Shown: positions 34,733 through 42,848 of the stretch, in pieces
How positions within the stretch are numbered: position 1 is the first letter of the stretch
Layout: each line of letters begins with the position of its first letter
DNA from: AC-32 sp963704005
Lineage (GTDB): Bacteria; Actinomycetota; Thermoleophilia; Gaiellales; Gaiellaceae
Assembly: GCA_963704005.1 (NCBI GenBank)
Contig: CAVPGJ010000005.1
Coordinates: 806,001-870,000, forward strand
Length of the DNA: 64,000 bases
Direction of reading: 5' to 3'
The notes under the pieces: model-generated
What the model saw: the letters and a program-made list of their open reading frames with translations, nothing else
Told to the model about the DNA's origin: nothing
Database searches by the model: none
Position numbers and translations under genes: made by a program

Positions 34733-35547
34733 CTCAGGGCCAGCGCCTCCGCGTTGCGGAATCGACCGTTGCCGCCCGACCCTGCTGTCCTGCCCGCGGA
34801 CATTCAGGAACATGGCTGATGTGCGGCCTGGTTAGGGCGGAAGCACTTTGGGCTGGCGGCCCTCCCGATTCATTGGTGACCTGGATGATTGGACTCTTCT
34901 TCGTCCTCCTGCTCGGAATGGGATGATGAGTCTGGCGATCGTCGTGTGGTCGTCGGAGCGCGTCTCGATTGGGCTCTGGACACTACCAGCCACGAAGTCG
35001 CGAGGTCCTTTTCGGCGGCGCACGCGTCAGGAAGCGGACGACCGAGCGTGGCGCGCGGATTGATCGGCGTCGCCGCGGTCCTGTCGTCTATCAATTGTCA
35101 CTCTGACTGAGCCCGAGAATCACGCCACATGATCGTTCCACGTCCGGGGCGTTCGCTCCAGCCGTCTTCGGCTGGACGCGATCCTTCGTTCTCCGAAGGG
35201 CTGATTCCCACATGGAGCCCTGCGGTTGACGTGACATGAAGGGGTCCCCGGTTCGAGTCCGGGCGTCGGCTTCGCTCAACTGGGCGGTTTCCGGCCCCTC
35301 AGGGAAGCCCACTGGGCAGGGGTGACAACGCAACTGACAACGCGACTACCCGCAGCCGACTGGCAAGGGATGATCCGCTTTCCCTTGAGCCCTCGAGCTC
35401 CGGCAGGATGTCGCCCTCGAAAGCGGTTGCCGTCGGAGGCGTTCGCCAGCAGCTGGATCGGGCCGTAGTCCTCGGGGACGGAGGTCATGTCCAGGCGGGG
35501 CCTTCCGGCCGCGTGATCTGGGGCGAAAGCTGTGCGAGGCTTGGGGA
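34733..35547. other. Gene-poor right end of the inner element
   Basis: About 800 bases without a supported gene; short frames here have no start site, no ribosome site and no family features. It contains two small hairpins (CCAGCCG-TCTT-CGGCTGG near 35158-35175 and CCTTCG-TTCTC-CGAAGG just after), the first tRNA 3'-end duplicate (35236-35271), and a direct repeat TGACAACGC-AAC-TGACAACGC at about 35322-35342. Minus-strand 35272-35340 resembles the tail of a decayed integrase. Confidence 0.6.
35236..35271 (+). other. att duplicate 1: 36-bp copy of tRNA-Thr 3' end
   Basis: Identical to 19973-20008 (ATGAAGGGGTCCCCGG ... CGTCGGCT). No acceptor 5' half or D arm lies upstream, so it is not a tRNA gene. 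It marks the right boundary of the inner element and the left boundary of the outer remnant. Confidence 0.9.
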
Positions 35548-37371
35548 GTGATCAAGCGGCGCCGTCAGCTCCACAGAGCTCTCTTTCTGGGCATCAGTCT
35601 CGCGGTGAGCTGCCTCGCGGTGCTCGCGTACGAGCTGCACGGCTTCAAGCGGCTCGAGCTGACCACGGTCGACACGAGGTTCGGGATTCGGGGGGATCTC
35701 CCGATCCCCGAGGACGTCGTCGTGGTCGGCGTCGACGACGTCACGTTCAACGAGACGGGGCTGCGCTGGCCGTTCCCGCGTGACGTGCAGGCGAGGGTCG
35801 TGAATCACCTCACGGACGCCGGGGCGAAGGTGATCGCCGAGGACGTCCAGTACACGGAGGAAACCACACCGATGCACGGATGCGGCCTGCTCTGCAAGAA
35901 CCTCGCGACCGATCAGGACAATGCGATCTTCCTCGCCGTCCAGCGAGCCGACGCGAAGGGGTCAAAGGTCGTCCTCTCGACAACGGAGGTCGGGAAGAAC
36001 GGCTCGACCAACATCTTTCGCGGCCACATCGGCCTGACCGGCGCATTACCGGCGAACGGCGACATCCCCCTTGACGCCGACGGCGTCAGCCGCCGCTTCC
36101 CGTACGAGATCCAGGACCTGAAGACGTTCGGCGTCGTCGCCGCCGCGCGCGCGCTCGGCCACCCCGTCAGCTCATCCGACTTCCCGGACAAGGACGTCTG
36201 GATCGACTACGCCGGCCCGCCGGGGCGAATCCCGCGCATTCCCTTCTCGAGGATCCTGCACGGCAAGTTCGACCCGGCGAGCGTGCGCGGCAAGGTCGTC
36301 GTCGTCGGCGCGACCGCGCCCTCGCTGCACGACACGCACCCGACGGCAACCTCCGGCGGTGCCGAGATGTCTGGCCCCGAGATCCAGGCGAACGCGATCG
36401 AGACCGTGCTCCGGGGATTCCCGCTGCGGAGCGTGCCCTCATGGGTGAACTGGGTCGCGATCTTCGCCCTCGGGATGATCCCGGCCTTCCTCGCGCTTCG
36501 CTTCTCGGCGATCTGGACGATCCTCGGCGCGGTGCTGCTCGGCTGCATCTACGAGGTGATCGCGCAGCTCGCGTTCAACCACGGGAAGATCCTCGCGTTC
36601 GTCTATCCGCTGGGTGCGCTCGTCCTGTCCACCGTCGGCGCGCTTGCCGTCCACTACCTGCTCGCGGCGTTCGAGCGCCAGCGCACACGCGACACCTTCG
36701 CCCGCTTCGTCCCGGAGGAAGTCGTGAACCAGGTCCTCCTGCAGACGGACGAGGGCCTGCGCCTCGGCGGAGCACGGGTGTTCGGCACGTGCATGTTCAC
36801 CGACCTGCGCGGGTCGACGCAGTTCGCGGAGTCGCTGCCGCCGGAGACGGTCGTCGAGGTGATCAACCGCTACCTCGGCGAGCTGACGGAGGCGATTCTC
36901 GGCCACGGCGGCACGCTGATTTCCTATCTCGGCGACGGCTTCATGGCCGTCTTCGGCGCACCGATCGAGCAGGAGGATCACGCGGACCGCGCGGTCGCGG
37001 CGGCCCGTGAGATCCTCGGCGAGCGGCTGCCGCGCTTTAACGAGTGGCTGCGCGAACAGGGCCACGGCGACGGCTTCCGGATCGGCGTCGGGCTCAACAC
37101 CGGGCCGTTCATGGCCGGCAACGTCGGCTCCGAGAAGCGGCTCGAGTACACGGCAATGGGCGACACGATCAACACCGCGTCGCGCCTCGAGGGGCTGACG
37201 AAGGACTCGGACTTCTACCTGCTCATGGCCGACTCGTCGCGCGAGGCGCTCGTGCGCCCGCTCGACGACGTCGTCCCCGTCGGCGAGGTCGAGGTCCGCG
37301 GCCGCGAGGGCAAGCTGACGGTGTGGTCGCTCGAGGAGGCCCGGAAGCCGGTCGCCGTGCCCGCGGCCTGA
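35548..37371 (+). CDS. CHASE2-domain adenylate cyclase (class III)
   Basis: 607 residues from GTG 35548. One N-terminal membrane helix (ALFLGISLAVSCLAVLAYEL), an extracytoplasmic CHASE2 sensor (residues about 35-300: TVDTRFGIRGDLPIPEDVVVVGVDD...), then three membrane helices (VNWVAIFALGMIPAFLAL, AIWTILGAVLLGCIYEVIAQL, ILAFVYPLGALVLSTVGAL), and a cytoplasmic cyclase domain. Metal Asp are in MFTDLRGSTQF and LGDGFMAVFG. Purine-specifying Lys is in SEKRLEYTAMGD with the matching Asp, and transition-state Asn/Arg are in NTASRLEGL, so adenylate cyclase is expected. It makes cAMP in response to an unknown outside signal. It is the only intact gene between the two right-hand tRNA duplicates. Confidence 0.9.
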   Translation: MIKRRRQLHRALFLGISLAVSCLAVLAYELHGFKRLELTTVDTRFGIRGDLPIPEDVVVVGVDDVTFNETGLRWPFPRDVQARVVNHLTDAGAKVIAEDVQYTEETTPMHGCGLLCKNLATDQDNAIFLAVQRADAKGSKVVLSTTEVGKNGSTNIFRGHIGLTGALPANGDIPLDADGVSRRFPYEIQDLKTFGVVAAARALGHPVSSSDFPDKDVWIDYAGPPGRIPRIPFSRILHGKFDPASVRGKVVVVGATAPSLHDTHPTATSGGAEMSGPEIQANAIETVLRGFPLRSVPSWVNWVAIFALGMIPAFLALRFSAIWTILGAVLLGCIYEVIAQLAFNHGKILAFVYPLGALVLSTVGALAVHYLLAAFERQRTRDTFARFVPEEVVNQVLLQTDEGLRLGGARVFGTCMFTDLRGSTQFAESLPPETVVEVINRYLGELTEAILGHGGTLISYLGDGFMAVFGAPIEQEDHADRAVAAAREILGERLPRFNEWLREQGHGDGFRIGVGLNTGPFMAGNVGSEKRLEYTAMGDTINTASRLEGLTKDSDFYLLMADSSREALVRPLDDVVPVGEVEVRGREGKLTVWSLEEARKPVAVPAA

Positions 37372-37416
37372 GCCCCGCGCTACCTGAGCTGCGCCATCCG
37401 TGTCGTGGTTGTCCCC

Positions 37417-37458
37417 TAATGAAGGGGGTCCCCGGTTCGAGTCCGGGCGTCGGCTCTC
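37417..37458 (+). other. att duplicate 2: tRNA-Thr 3' end with one extra G
   Basis: TAATGAAGGGGGTCCCCGG ... CGTCGGCTCTC; matches tRNA-Thr from 19971 through 20011 apart from a fifth G in the GGGG run. The match extends past the tRNA end (CTC). It marks the outer right boundary of the island; the chromosome resumes here. Confidence 0.85.
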
Positions 37459-37471
37459 CTACGGGTGACCT

Positions 37472-37509
37472 CTTAGCGACTCCTTAGCGCGCTCACAGGC
37501 TCCTCTCAG
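37472..37509 (+). promoter_or_regulatory. Four half-sites with exact 11-bp spacing (OmpR/PhoB-type operator)
   Basis: CTTAG at 37472, CTTAG at 37483, CACAG at 37494 and CTCAG at 37505: one helical turn apart, 64 bases ahead of the PepSY-like gene. Direct repeats with 11-bp period are the typical binding pattern of OmpR/PhoB-family response regulators. No regulator gene is in the window. Confidence 0.6.
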
Positions 37510-37572
37510 TCCGCCCTGCGACCGTGGGCCTCGTGCCCGGTTTCGGGCGAAGCGACAGAAAGGAGTCCAGCG

Positions 37573-38001
37573 ATGGACAGGAACAGACGGTGGTCGCTCG
37601 AGCGCACGGTGGTGGTCGGCGCGATCGCCTTCGGAGTCGCGGCCGGCAGCTACGGCGTCGCCAGCGCCGCGAACGGGTCGGGCTCGAGCTCGGGCTCCAC
37701 GGCGGCAGCGCCCAGCGCGCGTCAGCCGTGGGGCCCGCAGCGGAGTGACGAGACGCCGCTCACCGGCTCGACCGCCGCCAAGGTCCGCGAGCTCGCGCTC
37801 GCCAAGGTGCCCGGCGGCACGATCGTCCGCGTCGAAACCGACGCCGATGGCAATGCCGCCTACGAGGCGCACATGGTCAAAGCCGACGGCTCGCCCGTCA
37901 CGGTCTACGTGAGCAAGCAGCTCGAGGTCGTGAGCGTCCAGTCCGGAATGCCCCACCCGCCCGGCGGCGTCCGCCTGGCCCCGACCGGCGCGAGCGCGTA
38001 G
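37573..38001 (+). CDS. Secreted PepSY-like protein
   Basis: 142 residues from ATG 37573 with a strong ribosome site (GAAAGGAG). N-terminal signal (ERTVVVGAIAFGVAAGSYGVASAA), a Gly/Ser/Ala linker, and a compact exported domain with the PepSY pattern: TAAKVRELALAKVPGGTIVRVETDADGNAAYEAHMVKADGSPVTVYVSKQLEVVSV. PepSY proteins are thought to modulate extracytoplasmic enzymes or bind ligands, and in actinobacteria they are often next to two-component systems. The four 11-bp-phased half-sites upstream fit response-regulator control. Before island insertion this gene would have lain about 100 bases after tRNA-Thr. Confidence 0.75.
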   Translation: MDRNRRWSLERTVVVGAIAFGVAAGSYGVASAANGSGSSSGSTAAAPSARQPWGPQRSDETPLTGSTAAKVRELALAKVPGGTIVRVETDADGNAAYEAHMVKADGSPVTVYVSKQLEVVSVQSGMPHPPGGVRLAPTGASA

Positions 38002-38012
38002 AAGCAGAAGAG

Positions 38013-38045
38013 GATGCGGAGGGGCGCGAGGCCCCTCCGCATCTG
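38013..38045. terminator. Bidirectional hairpin between convergent genes
   Basis: ATGCGGAGGGGC-GCGA-GGCCCCTCCGCAT: a 12-13-bp near-perfect stem with a 4-base loop between the ends of the PepSY-like gene and the SRPBCC gene. There is no long T-run, as is common in high-GC actinobacteria. Confidence 0.75.
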
Positions 38046-38052
38046 CGTGGAG

Positions 38053-38484
38053 CTAGAACTCGAGCCTGTCCTTCAGGTTCCAGAGCAGCATCTCCGCCTC
38101 GCGCTCGTTGAGCTTGAGGAGGAACGGCTCCGTGAACTTGCCGAACAGCGCCTTCGGCATCTCGTAGCCGATCTCGAGCTCGACCTTCGTGTGGCCGTCC
38201 TTGCCGAGGAACTTCCACTCGAAAGTGCTCTCGATCTCGCCCTTCGTCTTGTCGACGATGGTCTTCGTCGGGACGAACTCGGTGGTCTCGGTCTCGCCCT
38301 CGAACTTGAAGCCGGCGAGGCTGTAGACCCAGTGGTAGCGGTACCCACCGGCCGGGAGCTTCTCGACGTTCGTCACCTCGATCAGGCTCGGGAAGATCTC
38401 CGGGAAGTGCTTCGGATCCTCGAGGAACCTGAACACCTGCTCCGGCGGAACATCGATGGTGATGTCCTTGTCGATCGTGACCAC
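38053..38484 (-). CDS. SRPBCC/START-fold protein (polyketide cyclase/coenzyme Q-binding type)
   Basis: 143 residues from GTG 38484, preceded by AAAGGAGGT at ideal spacing; the longer open frame upstream lacks a ribosome site. The sequence matches the SRPBCC helix-grip fold: VVTIDKDITIDVPPEQVFRFLEDPKHFPEIFPSLIEVTNVEKL, central strands GYRYHWVYSLAGFKFEGE and STFEWKFLGKDGHTKVELEIGYEMP, and the long C-terminal helix (FLLKLNEREAEMLLWNLKDRLE). These proteins bind hydrophobic ligands in an internal cavity; ligand unknown. Transcribed alone towards the terminator at 38013-38045. Confidence 0.85.
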   Translation of the reverse strand: MVTIDKDITIDVPPEQVFRFLEDPKHFPEIFPSLIEVTNVEKLPAGGYRYHWVYSLAGFKFEGETETTEFVPTKTIVDKTKGEIESTFEWKFLGKDGHTKVELEIGYEMPKALFGKFTEPFLLKLNEREAEMLLWNLKDRLEF

Positions 38485-38638
38485 GGTGGACCTCCTTTGG
38501 GTCGCAGTTGATGTTCCTGCGCCCGGGGCCACATCGCGCGACAGCCTTTTACGCTCCTGGTCGCGCGGGGAATCTCGGACCAAAGGGCAGCGTCTCAGGC
38601 GGAAGCGCCGCTTGCATCAGCGATCTCGCTGATCGGCC

Positions 38639-39934
38639 TTGCGTAGTTTCGAGCAGCTCGACCGCTCGACCTGGCGGAAGGGCGGGCTGCATCGGCGGCT
38701 TCTGTGGTACACGTTGCGGGTTATCAACCGGCAAAAGGGCGTTCTGCGGCTGGGTTGGGCCGGGACGCGTCGCCGCTCGGCAATTCTCGTGGTTGTGGCC
38801 GTGGTCGCGGCAGTCGTCTCCGTCTCTGGTTCCGCGCGGACCGGCCCAACCGGGCCGACCTCCGATCTCGCCGCCCTGCGCATCTGCGGGCGAAGCCGGC
38901 CCGTGGAACCCGTGGCGCGCTACCGCTACGCGATCCTGCAGGCCTGGGAGTACCGGCAGATCCGCGCGATCAAGCACCGGAGCCCGGGGACGAAGGTGCT
39001 CGTCTACAAGGACATCGCCTCGACCCGCGACGACGCGCGCCGGGCCGACGTGCTCCCGACCGGCGTCAGCTACGCCTACGCGAACCGGCGCCACCCCGAG
39101 TGGTTCCTGCGCGACACGCAGGGGCGCCGTGTCAGCTGGAGCGACTGGCCGCACGCCTGGCAGATGGATGTCGGCAGCCGTTCCTACCAACGGGCGTGGA
39201 AGCACAACGTGGCGGCCGAGCTGCGCCGCCGGGGCTGGGACGGCGTCTTCCTCGACAACGTGGCGGCCTCGATGCAGTACCCGTCGTACCTGAACGGCCG
39301 CGTGCTCGCGCGCTACCCGCGCCCGAGCGACTATCAGCGCGCGACCTACCGCTTCCTGCGCTCCGTCGGCCCGGCGTTGCGCCGGCGGCACCTCCTCGTG
39401 CTCGGGAACATCAACGACGCGCGGCCGAAGGTCTGGAGGCGCTGGGTCTCCTACCTCTCCGGCGCATCGAAGGAGTGGTGGACGAAGTCGGCGCCGGGGC
39501 TCGGTGCCGGGGCGCTCAGCGGCGCCGGCTGGGACTACCAGATGCACCTCCTCGAGCAGGCCCAGGCGAGGGGCAAGGCGTTCGTCGCGATCGCCTACGG
39601 GCAGGCGGATGACGTGGCCGCGATGCAGTACGCGCGCGCCAGCTTCCTGCTCTTCGCGCGTGGCTCCAGGAGCGCGCTCACGTTCTCGACGGGCTGCGGC
39701 GCCGAACCCGCTGCTGCCGACTGGCGCCAGGACCTCGGCGCCCCCGAGGGCGGCGCTTCCCGGGTCGGAGCGGTCTGGCGGCGGACGTTCGTCGGCGGGA
39801 TGGCAGTGGTCAACCCGACGGCCGACCTGTCGGTGACGCTCCCGCTCGGCGGCAGCTACCTCGACCCCAGCGGGGCACCCGTCACCTCCGTCGTGCTCCC
39901 GCCGCACAGCGGGCTCGTGCTGCGCCGCGCCTAG
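38639..39934 (+). CDS. Putative glycoside hydrolase (GHL15-like), membrane-anchored or secreted
   Basis: Up to 431 residues; the start is uncertain. GTG codons downstream (VINRQKGVLRLGW...) would place the single N-terminal helix (RRSAILVVVAVVAAVVSVSGSA) nearer the start. The body is a TIM-barrel of the GHL15/GH114-like kind: RYRYAILQAWEYRQIRAIKH, GTKVLVYKDIAS, the strand RGWDGVFLDNVAAS with the likely catalytic Asp, then LLVLGNINDARP and GAGWDYQMHLLEQA, and a small beta domain at the C-terminus (VNPTADLSVTLPLGGSYLDPSG). It would act outside the cell on a polysaccharide, perhaps alpha-linked; substrate unknown. Convergent with the cyclophilin gene. Confidence 0.7.
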   Translation: MRSFEQLDRSTWRKGGLHRRLLWYTLRVINRQKGVLRLGWAGTRRRSAILVVVAVVAAVVSVSGSARTGPTGPTSDLAALRICGRSRPVEPVARYRYAILQAWEYRQIRAIKHRSPGTKVLVYKDIASTRDDARRADVLPTGVSYAYANRRHPEWFLRDTQGRRVSWSDWPHAWQMDVGSRSYQRAWKHNVAAELRRRGWDGVFLDNVAASMQYPSYLNGRVLARYPRPSDYQRATYRFLRSVGPALRRRHLLVLGNINDARPKVWRRWVSYLSGASKEWWTKSAPGLGAGALSGAGWDYQMHLLEQAQARGKAFVAIAYGQADDVAAMQYARASFLLFARGSRSALTFSTGCGAEPAAADWRQDLGAPEGGASRVGAVWRRTFVGGMAVVNPTADLSVTLPLGGSYLDPSGAPVTSVVLPPHSGLVLRRA

Positions 39935-40382
39935 GGCAGATCGACCCGCTCGATGACGACCGCCTCGTGGGGCTTGTCGCCCGCGTCCGTCTCGGTCGCC
40001 GAGATCGAGTCGACCGCCTCCATCCCGTTCGTGACGCGGCCGAAGACGGTGTGCTTGCCGTCCAGCCAGGGCGTGGCCTCGGCGGTGACGATGAAGAACT
40101 GGCTGCCGTTGGTGTTCGGCCCGGCGTTGGCCATCGCGAGGGCGCCGCGCTCGACCTTGTGGTCGTTGATCTCGTCCTCGAACGCGTAACCCGGGCCGCC
40201 CATGCCGGTGCCGGTCGGGTCGCCGCCCTGGATCATGAAGTCGGGGATCACGCGGTGGAAGGTGACGCCGTCGTAGAAGCCGTCCTGCGCGAGCTTGCGG
40301 AAGTTCTCGACGGTCTTGGGCGCGTCCTCGTCGAAGAGCTCGACCTCGATCGGCCCGTGGTTCGTGTGCAGCGTTGCGTTGC

Positions 40383-40386
<4 letters not shown>
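39931..40386 (-). CDS. Peptidyl-prolyl cis-trans isomerase, cyclophilin type
   Basis: 151 residues from ATG 40386, which overlaps the stop of the upstream epimerase gene (ATGA). Cyclophilin core: FRKLAQDGFYDGVTFHRVIPDFMIQGGDPTGTGMGGPGY contains the catalytic Arg (FHRVI) and the conserved FMIQGGD; GSQFFIV and the Trp of TPWLDGKHTVFG form the proline pocket. No signal peptide, so cytoplasmic. It helps protein folding by isomerising X-Pro bonds. Normal length for the small bacterial type. Confidence 0.93.
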
Positions 40387-41474
<1,088 letters not shown>

Positions 41475-41484
41475 GGCCGGAACG

Positions 41485-42720
41485 TTACGGGGCGAACCTG
41501 GTCAGCAGAAGGGCTATACCCAAGTTCGCAACAAAGCCAAGAGCGGCGAGCGGCGGGCGGCGCAGCCAGGCCGGGCCTTCGCCGAGGGCCCAGAAGATCG
41601 GGAACGCGTACAGGCTCTGGCGCCCGAAGCTCTGCATCAGGCCGGAGCCGAGCAGCAGGGCGACCACCACCGTCGCGAAGGCGGCCCAGGGGCGGTAGCG
41701 CTCGCCCATCCGCCAGAGGACGACGAGGAGCGGGAGGACGAGCGCGCAGCGGGCGCTGTCGACGAAGCCCTGCAGGTCATGCGTCGCGGCGAGCAGCAGC
41801 GGCACGGCGCAGACATAGGCGACCGCGGCCGTGGTCAGCGGGCCGAAGCGCCGCCAGGCGATCACGATCGCGGCGACGGCGACCACGAGCAGGATCGCGA
41901 CCGGCGCCGGGTGGGCGGCGACCCGGTCGCGAACGTGGCCGGCCCAGTGGCCGATCCCGGTCGGACCGTGCCGGCCCCAGAGCCGCTGCGCGTGGAAGAA
42001 GGCGTCGACGTGGTCGCTGCGCGTCCAGAAGAAGAGCTCGACCGCGAGCGCCGCGGCGACCGGCGCCGCGGCGGCGAGCTTGTACCGCCAGTCCTTCCCG
42101 CGGGCGAGCCAGGCGAGCGGCAGGGCGATCAGGAGGCCGTTCGGGCGCAGCAGCGCGGCGGCGGCCCCGAGCGGCGCCGCGAGGAGCGGCCGCTCGCGCA
42201 GGACGAGCGCCGCCGCCCAGGCCGCTGCCGCGAGCGCGAGCCCGTCCGGGTAGGCGAGCAGTAGCGCGAACGAGCCCGGCCAGCACGCGAGCGCGAGCGC
42301 GGCCTGGCGCGGCCGTCCCGCCGGGCTTCCGGCCGCGACGCCGAGGAAGGCGAGCGCGCTGGCGGCGAGGGTGACCGCGCCCGCGAACTGCCAGTCCGGG
42401 ACCGAGCCCGAGGCCCGGATCAACCACGGCCAGAGCGGGAAGAACGCGTAGCGCCGGTCGGCGACGGCGGCGTAGCCGTGCTGCGCGATCCCCTCGTACC
42501 AGCCGAAGTCCCACGAGAAGAACGGGAAGAGCGGCGTCCCCGGCGCCGCTTTCGTCCGGTCGTAGGCGCCGGCGGCGATCCCGATCGCGACGGTCGCGAC
42601 GACGGCGCCGGCCCACACCGCCCAGATCGCGCAGACGCCAGCGTACGGCCGGGCGAGAAGTGAGCGCAGAGCCGTCGCGGGCCCATCGACCCTGACGACG
42701 GCGGCACCTCGGCCCTCCAC
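41485..42720 (-). CDS. Polytopic mannosyltransferase-like protein (PIG-V/GT-C type)
   Basis: 411 residues from ATG 42720, with about 10 membrane helices. The early loop FFSWDFGWYEGIAQHGYAAVADRRYAFFPLWPWLIRA carries the W-D-x-x-W/Y motif and the following FFPLWP of the PIG-V-like mannosyltransferases, which use polyprenyl-phosphate mannose on the outer side of the membrane. LLRPNGLLIALPLAWLARG is also typical. Acceptor unknown. It is in line with the epimerase and cyclophilin genes (10-base gap to the epimerase) and probably forms one transcript with them. Confidence 0.75.
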   Translation of the reverse strand: MEGRGAAVVRVDGPATALRSLLARPYAGVCAIWAVWAGAVVATVAIGIAAGAYDRTKAAPGTPLFPFFSWDFGWYEGIAQHGYAAVADRRYAFFPLWPWLIRASGSVPDWQFAGAVTLAASALAFLGVAAGSPAGRPRQAALALACWPGSFALLLAYPDGLALAAAAWAAALVLRERPLLAAPLGAAAALLRPNGLLIALPLAWLARGKDWRYKLAAAAPVAAALAVELFFWTRSDHVDAFFHAQRLWGRHGPTGIGHWAGHVRDRVAAHPAPVAILLVVAVAAIVIAWRRFGPLTTAAVAYVCAVPLLLAATHDLQGFVDSARCALVLPLLVVLWRMGERYRPWAAFATVVVALLLGSGLMQSFGRQSLYAFPIFWALGEGPAWLRRPPLAALGFVANLGIALLLTRFAP

Positions 42721-42750
42721 GGGCCGAAGAATGGACTACGCGGCAGGTGG

Positions 42751-42816
42751 CTGAGGCGCCGCCTCGGCGGCGCCGACCAAAAAGGTCATGCCGGCTTTGC
42801 CGGCGTGACCGTCTGA
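42751..42816 (-). repeat. Two-hairpin structured repeat, copy C
   Basis: Read on the minus strand: CAGACGG, 12-bp stem with one G-T pair (42784-42795 with 42799-42810; loop AAA), a linker, then a 9-bp stem (42755-42763 with 42766-42774). It lies between the mannosyltransferase start and the end of the coiled-coil gene. Same architecture as copies A, B and D with different stem sequences. Confidence 0.8.
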
Positions 42817-42848
42817 CGCACCGTCCAGGTGAGCCATGGTCGCTCTCG

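Larger units (their letters stand above)
19936..37458. mobile_element. Genomic island at tRNA-Thr, built from at least two accreted elements
   Basis: Bounded on the left by the intact tRNA-Thr and on the right by copies of its 3' end at 35236 and 37417. The inner unit (about 20009-35271) carries the tRNA-adjacent tyrosine integrase with its HTH partner, an IS3 element, toxin/immunity fragments, the amidase operon, a second recombinase and the RHS toxin. The outer unit (35272-37455) carries only a CHASE2 cyclase and what looks like a decayed integrase 3' end at 35272-35340 (minus-strand reading PEGPETAQLSEADARTRTGD, as in the intact integrase tail). Stretches at 22.5-22.7, 24.0-27.0 and 33.8-35.5 kb are clearly lower in GC than the flanks. 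Confidence 0.85.

Noticed and set aside
34733..35110. Several short frames of 60-75 codons
   Set aside because: They overlap each other, lack ribosome sites and show no protein features.
35091..35333. Short minus-strand frame with ADARTRTGDPF
   Set aside because: This is the antisense translation of the tRNA 3' fragment, a common annotation artefact, although its upstream part may be integrase debris.
35236..37458. Two extra tRNA-Thr genes
   Set aside because: Only the 3' half is present in each; the acceptor 5' strand, D arm and anticodon loop are missing.
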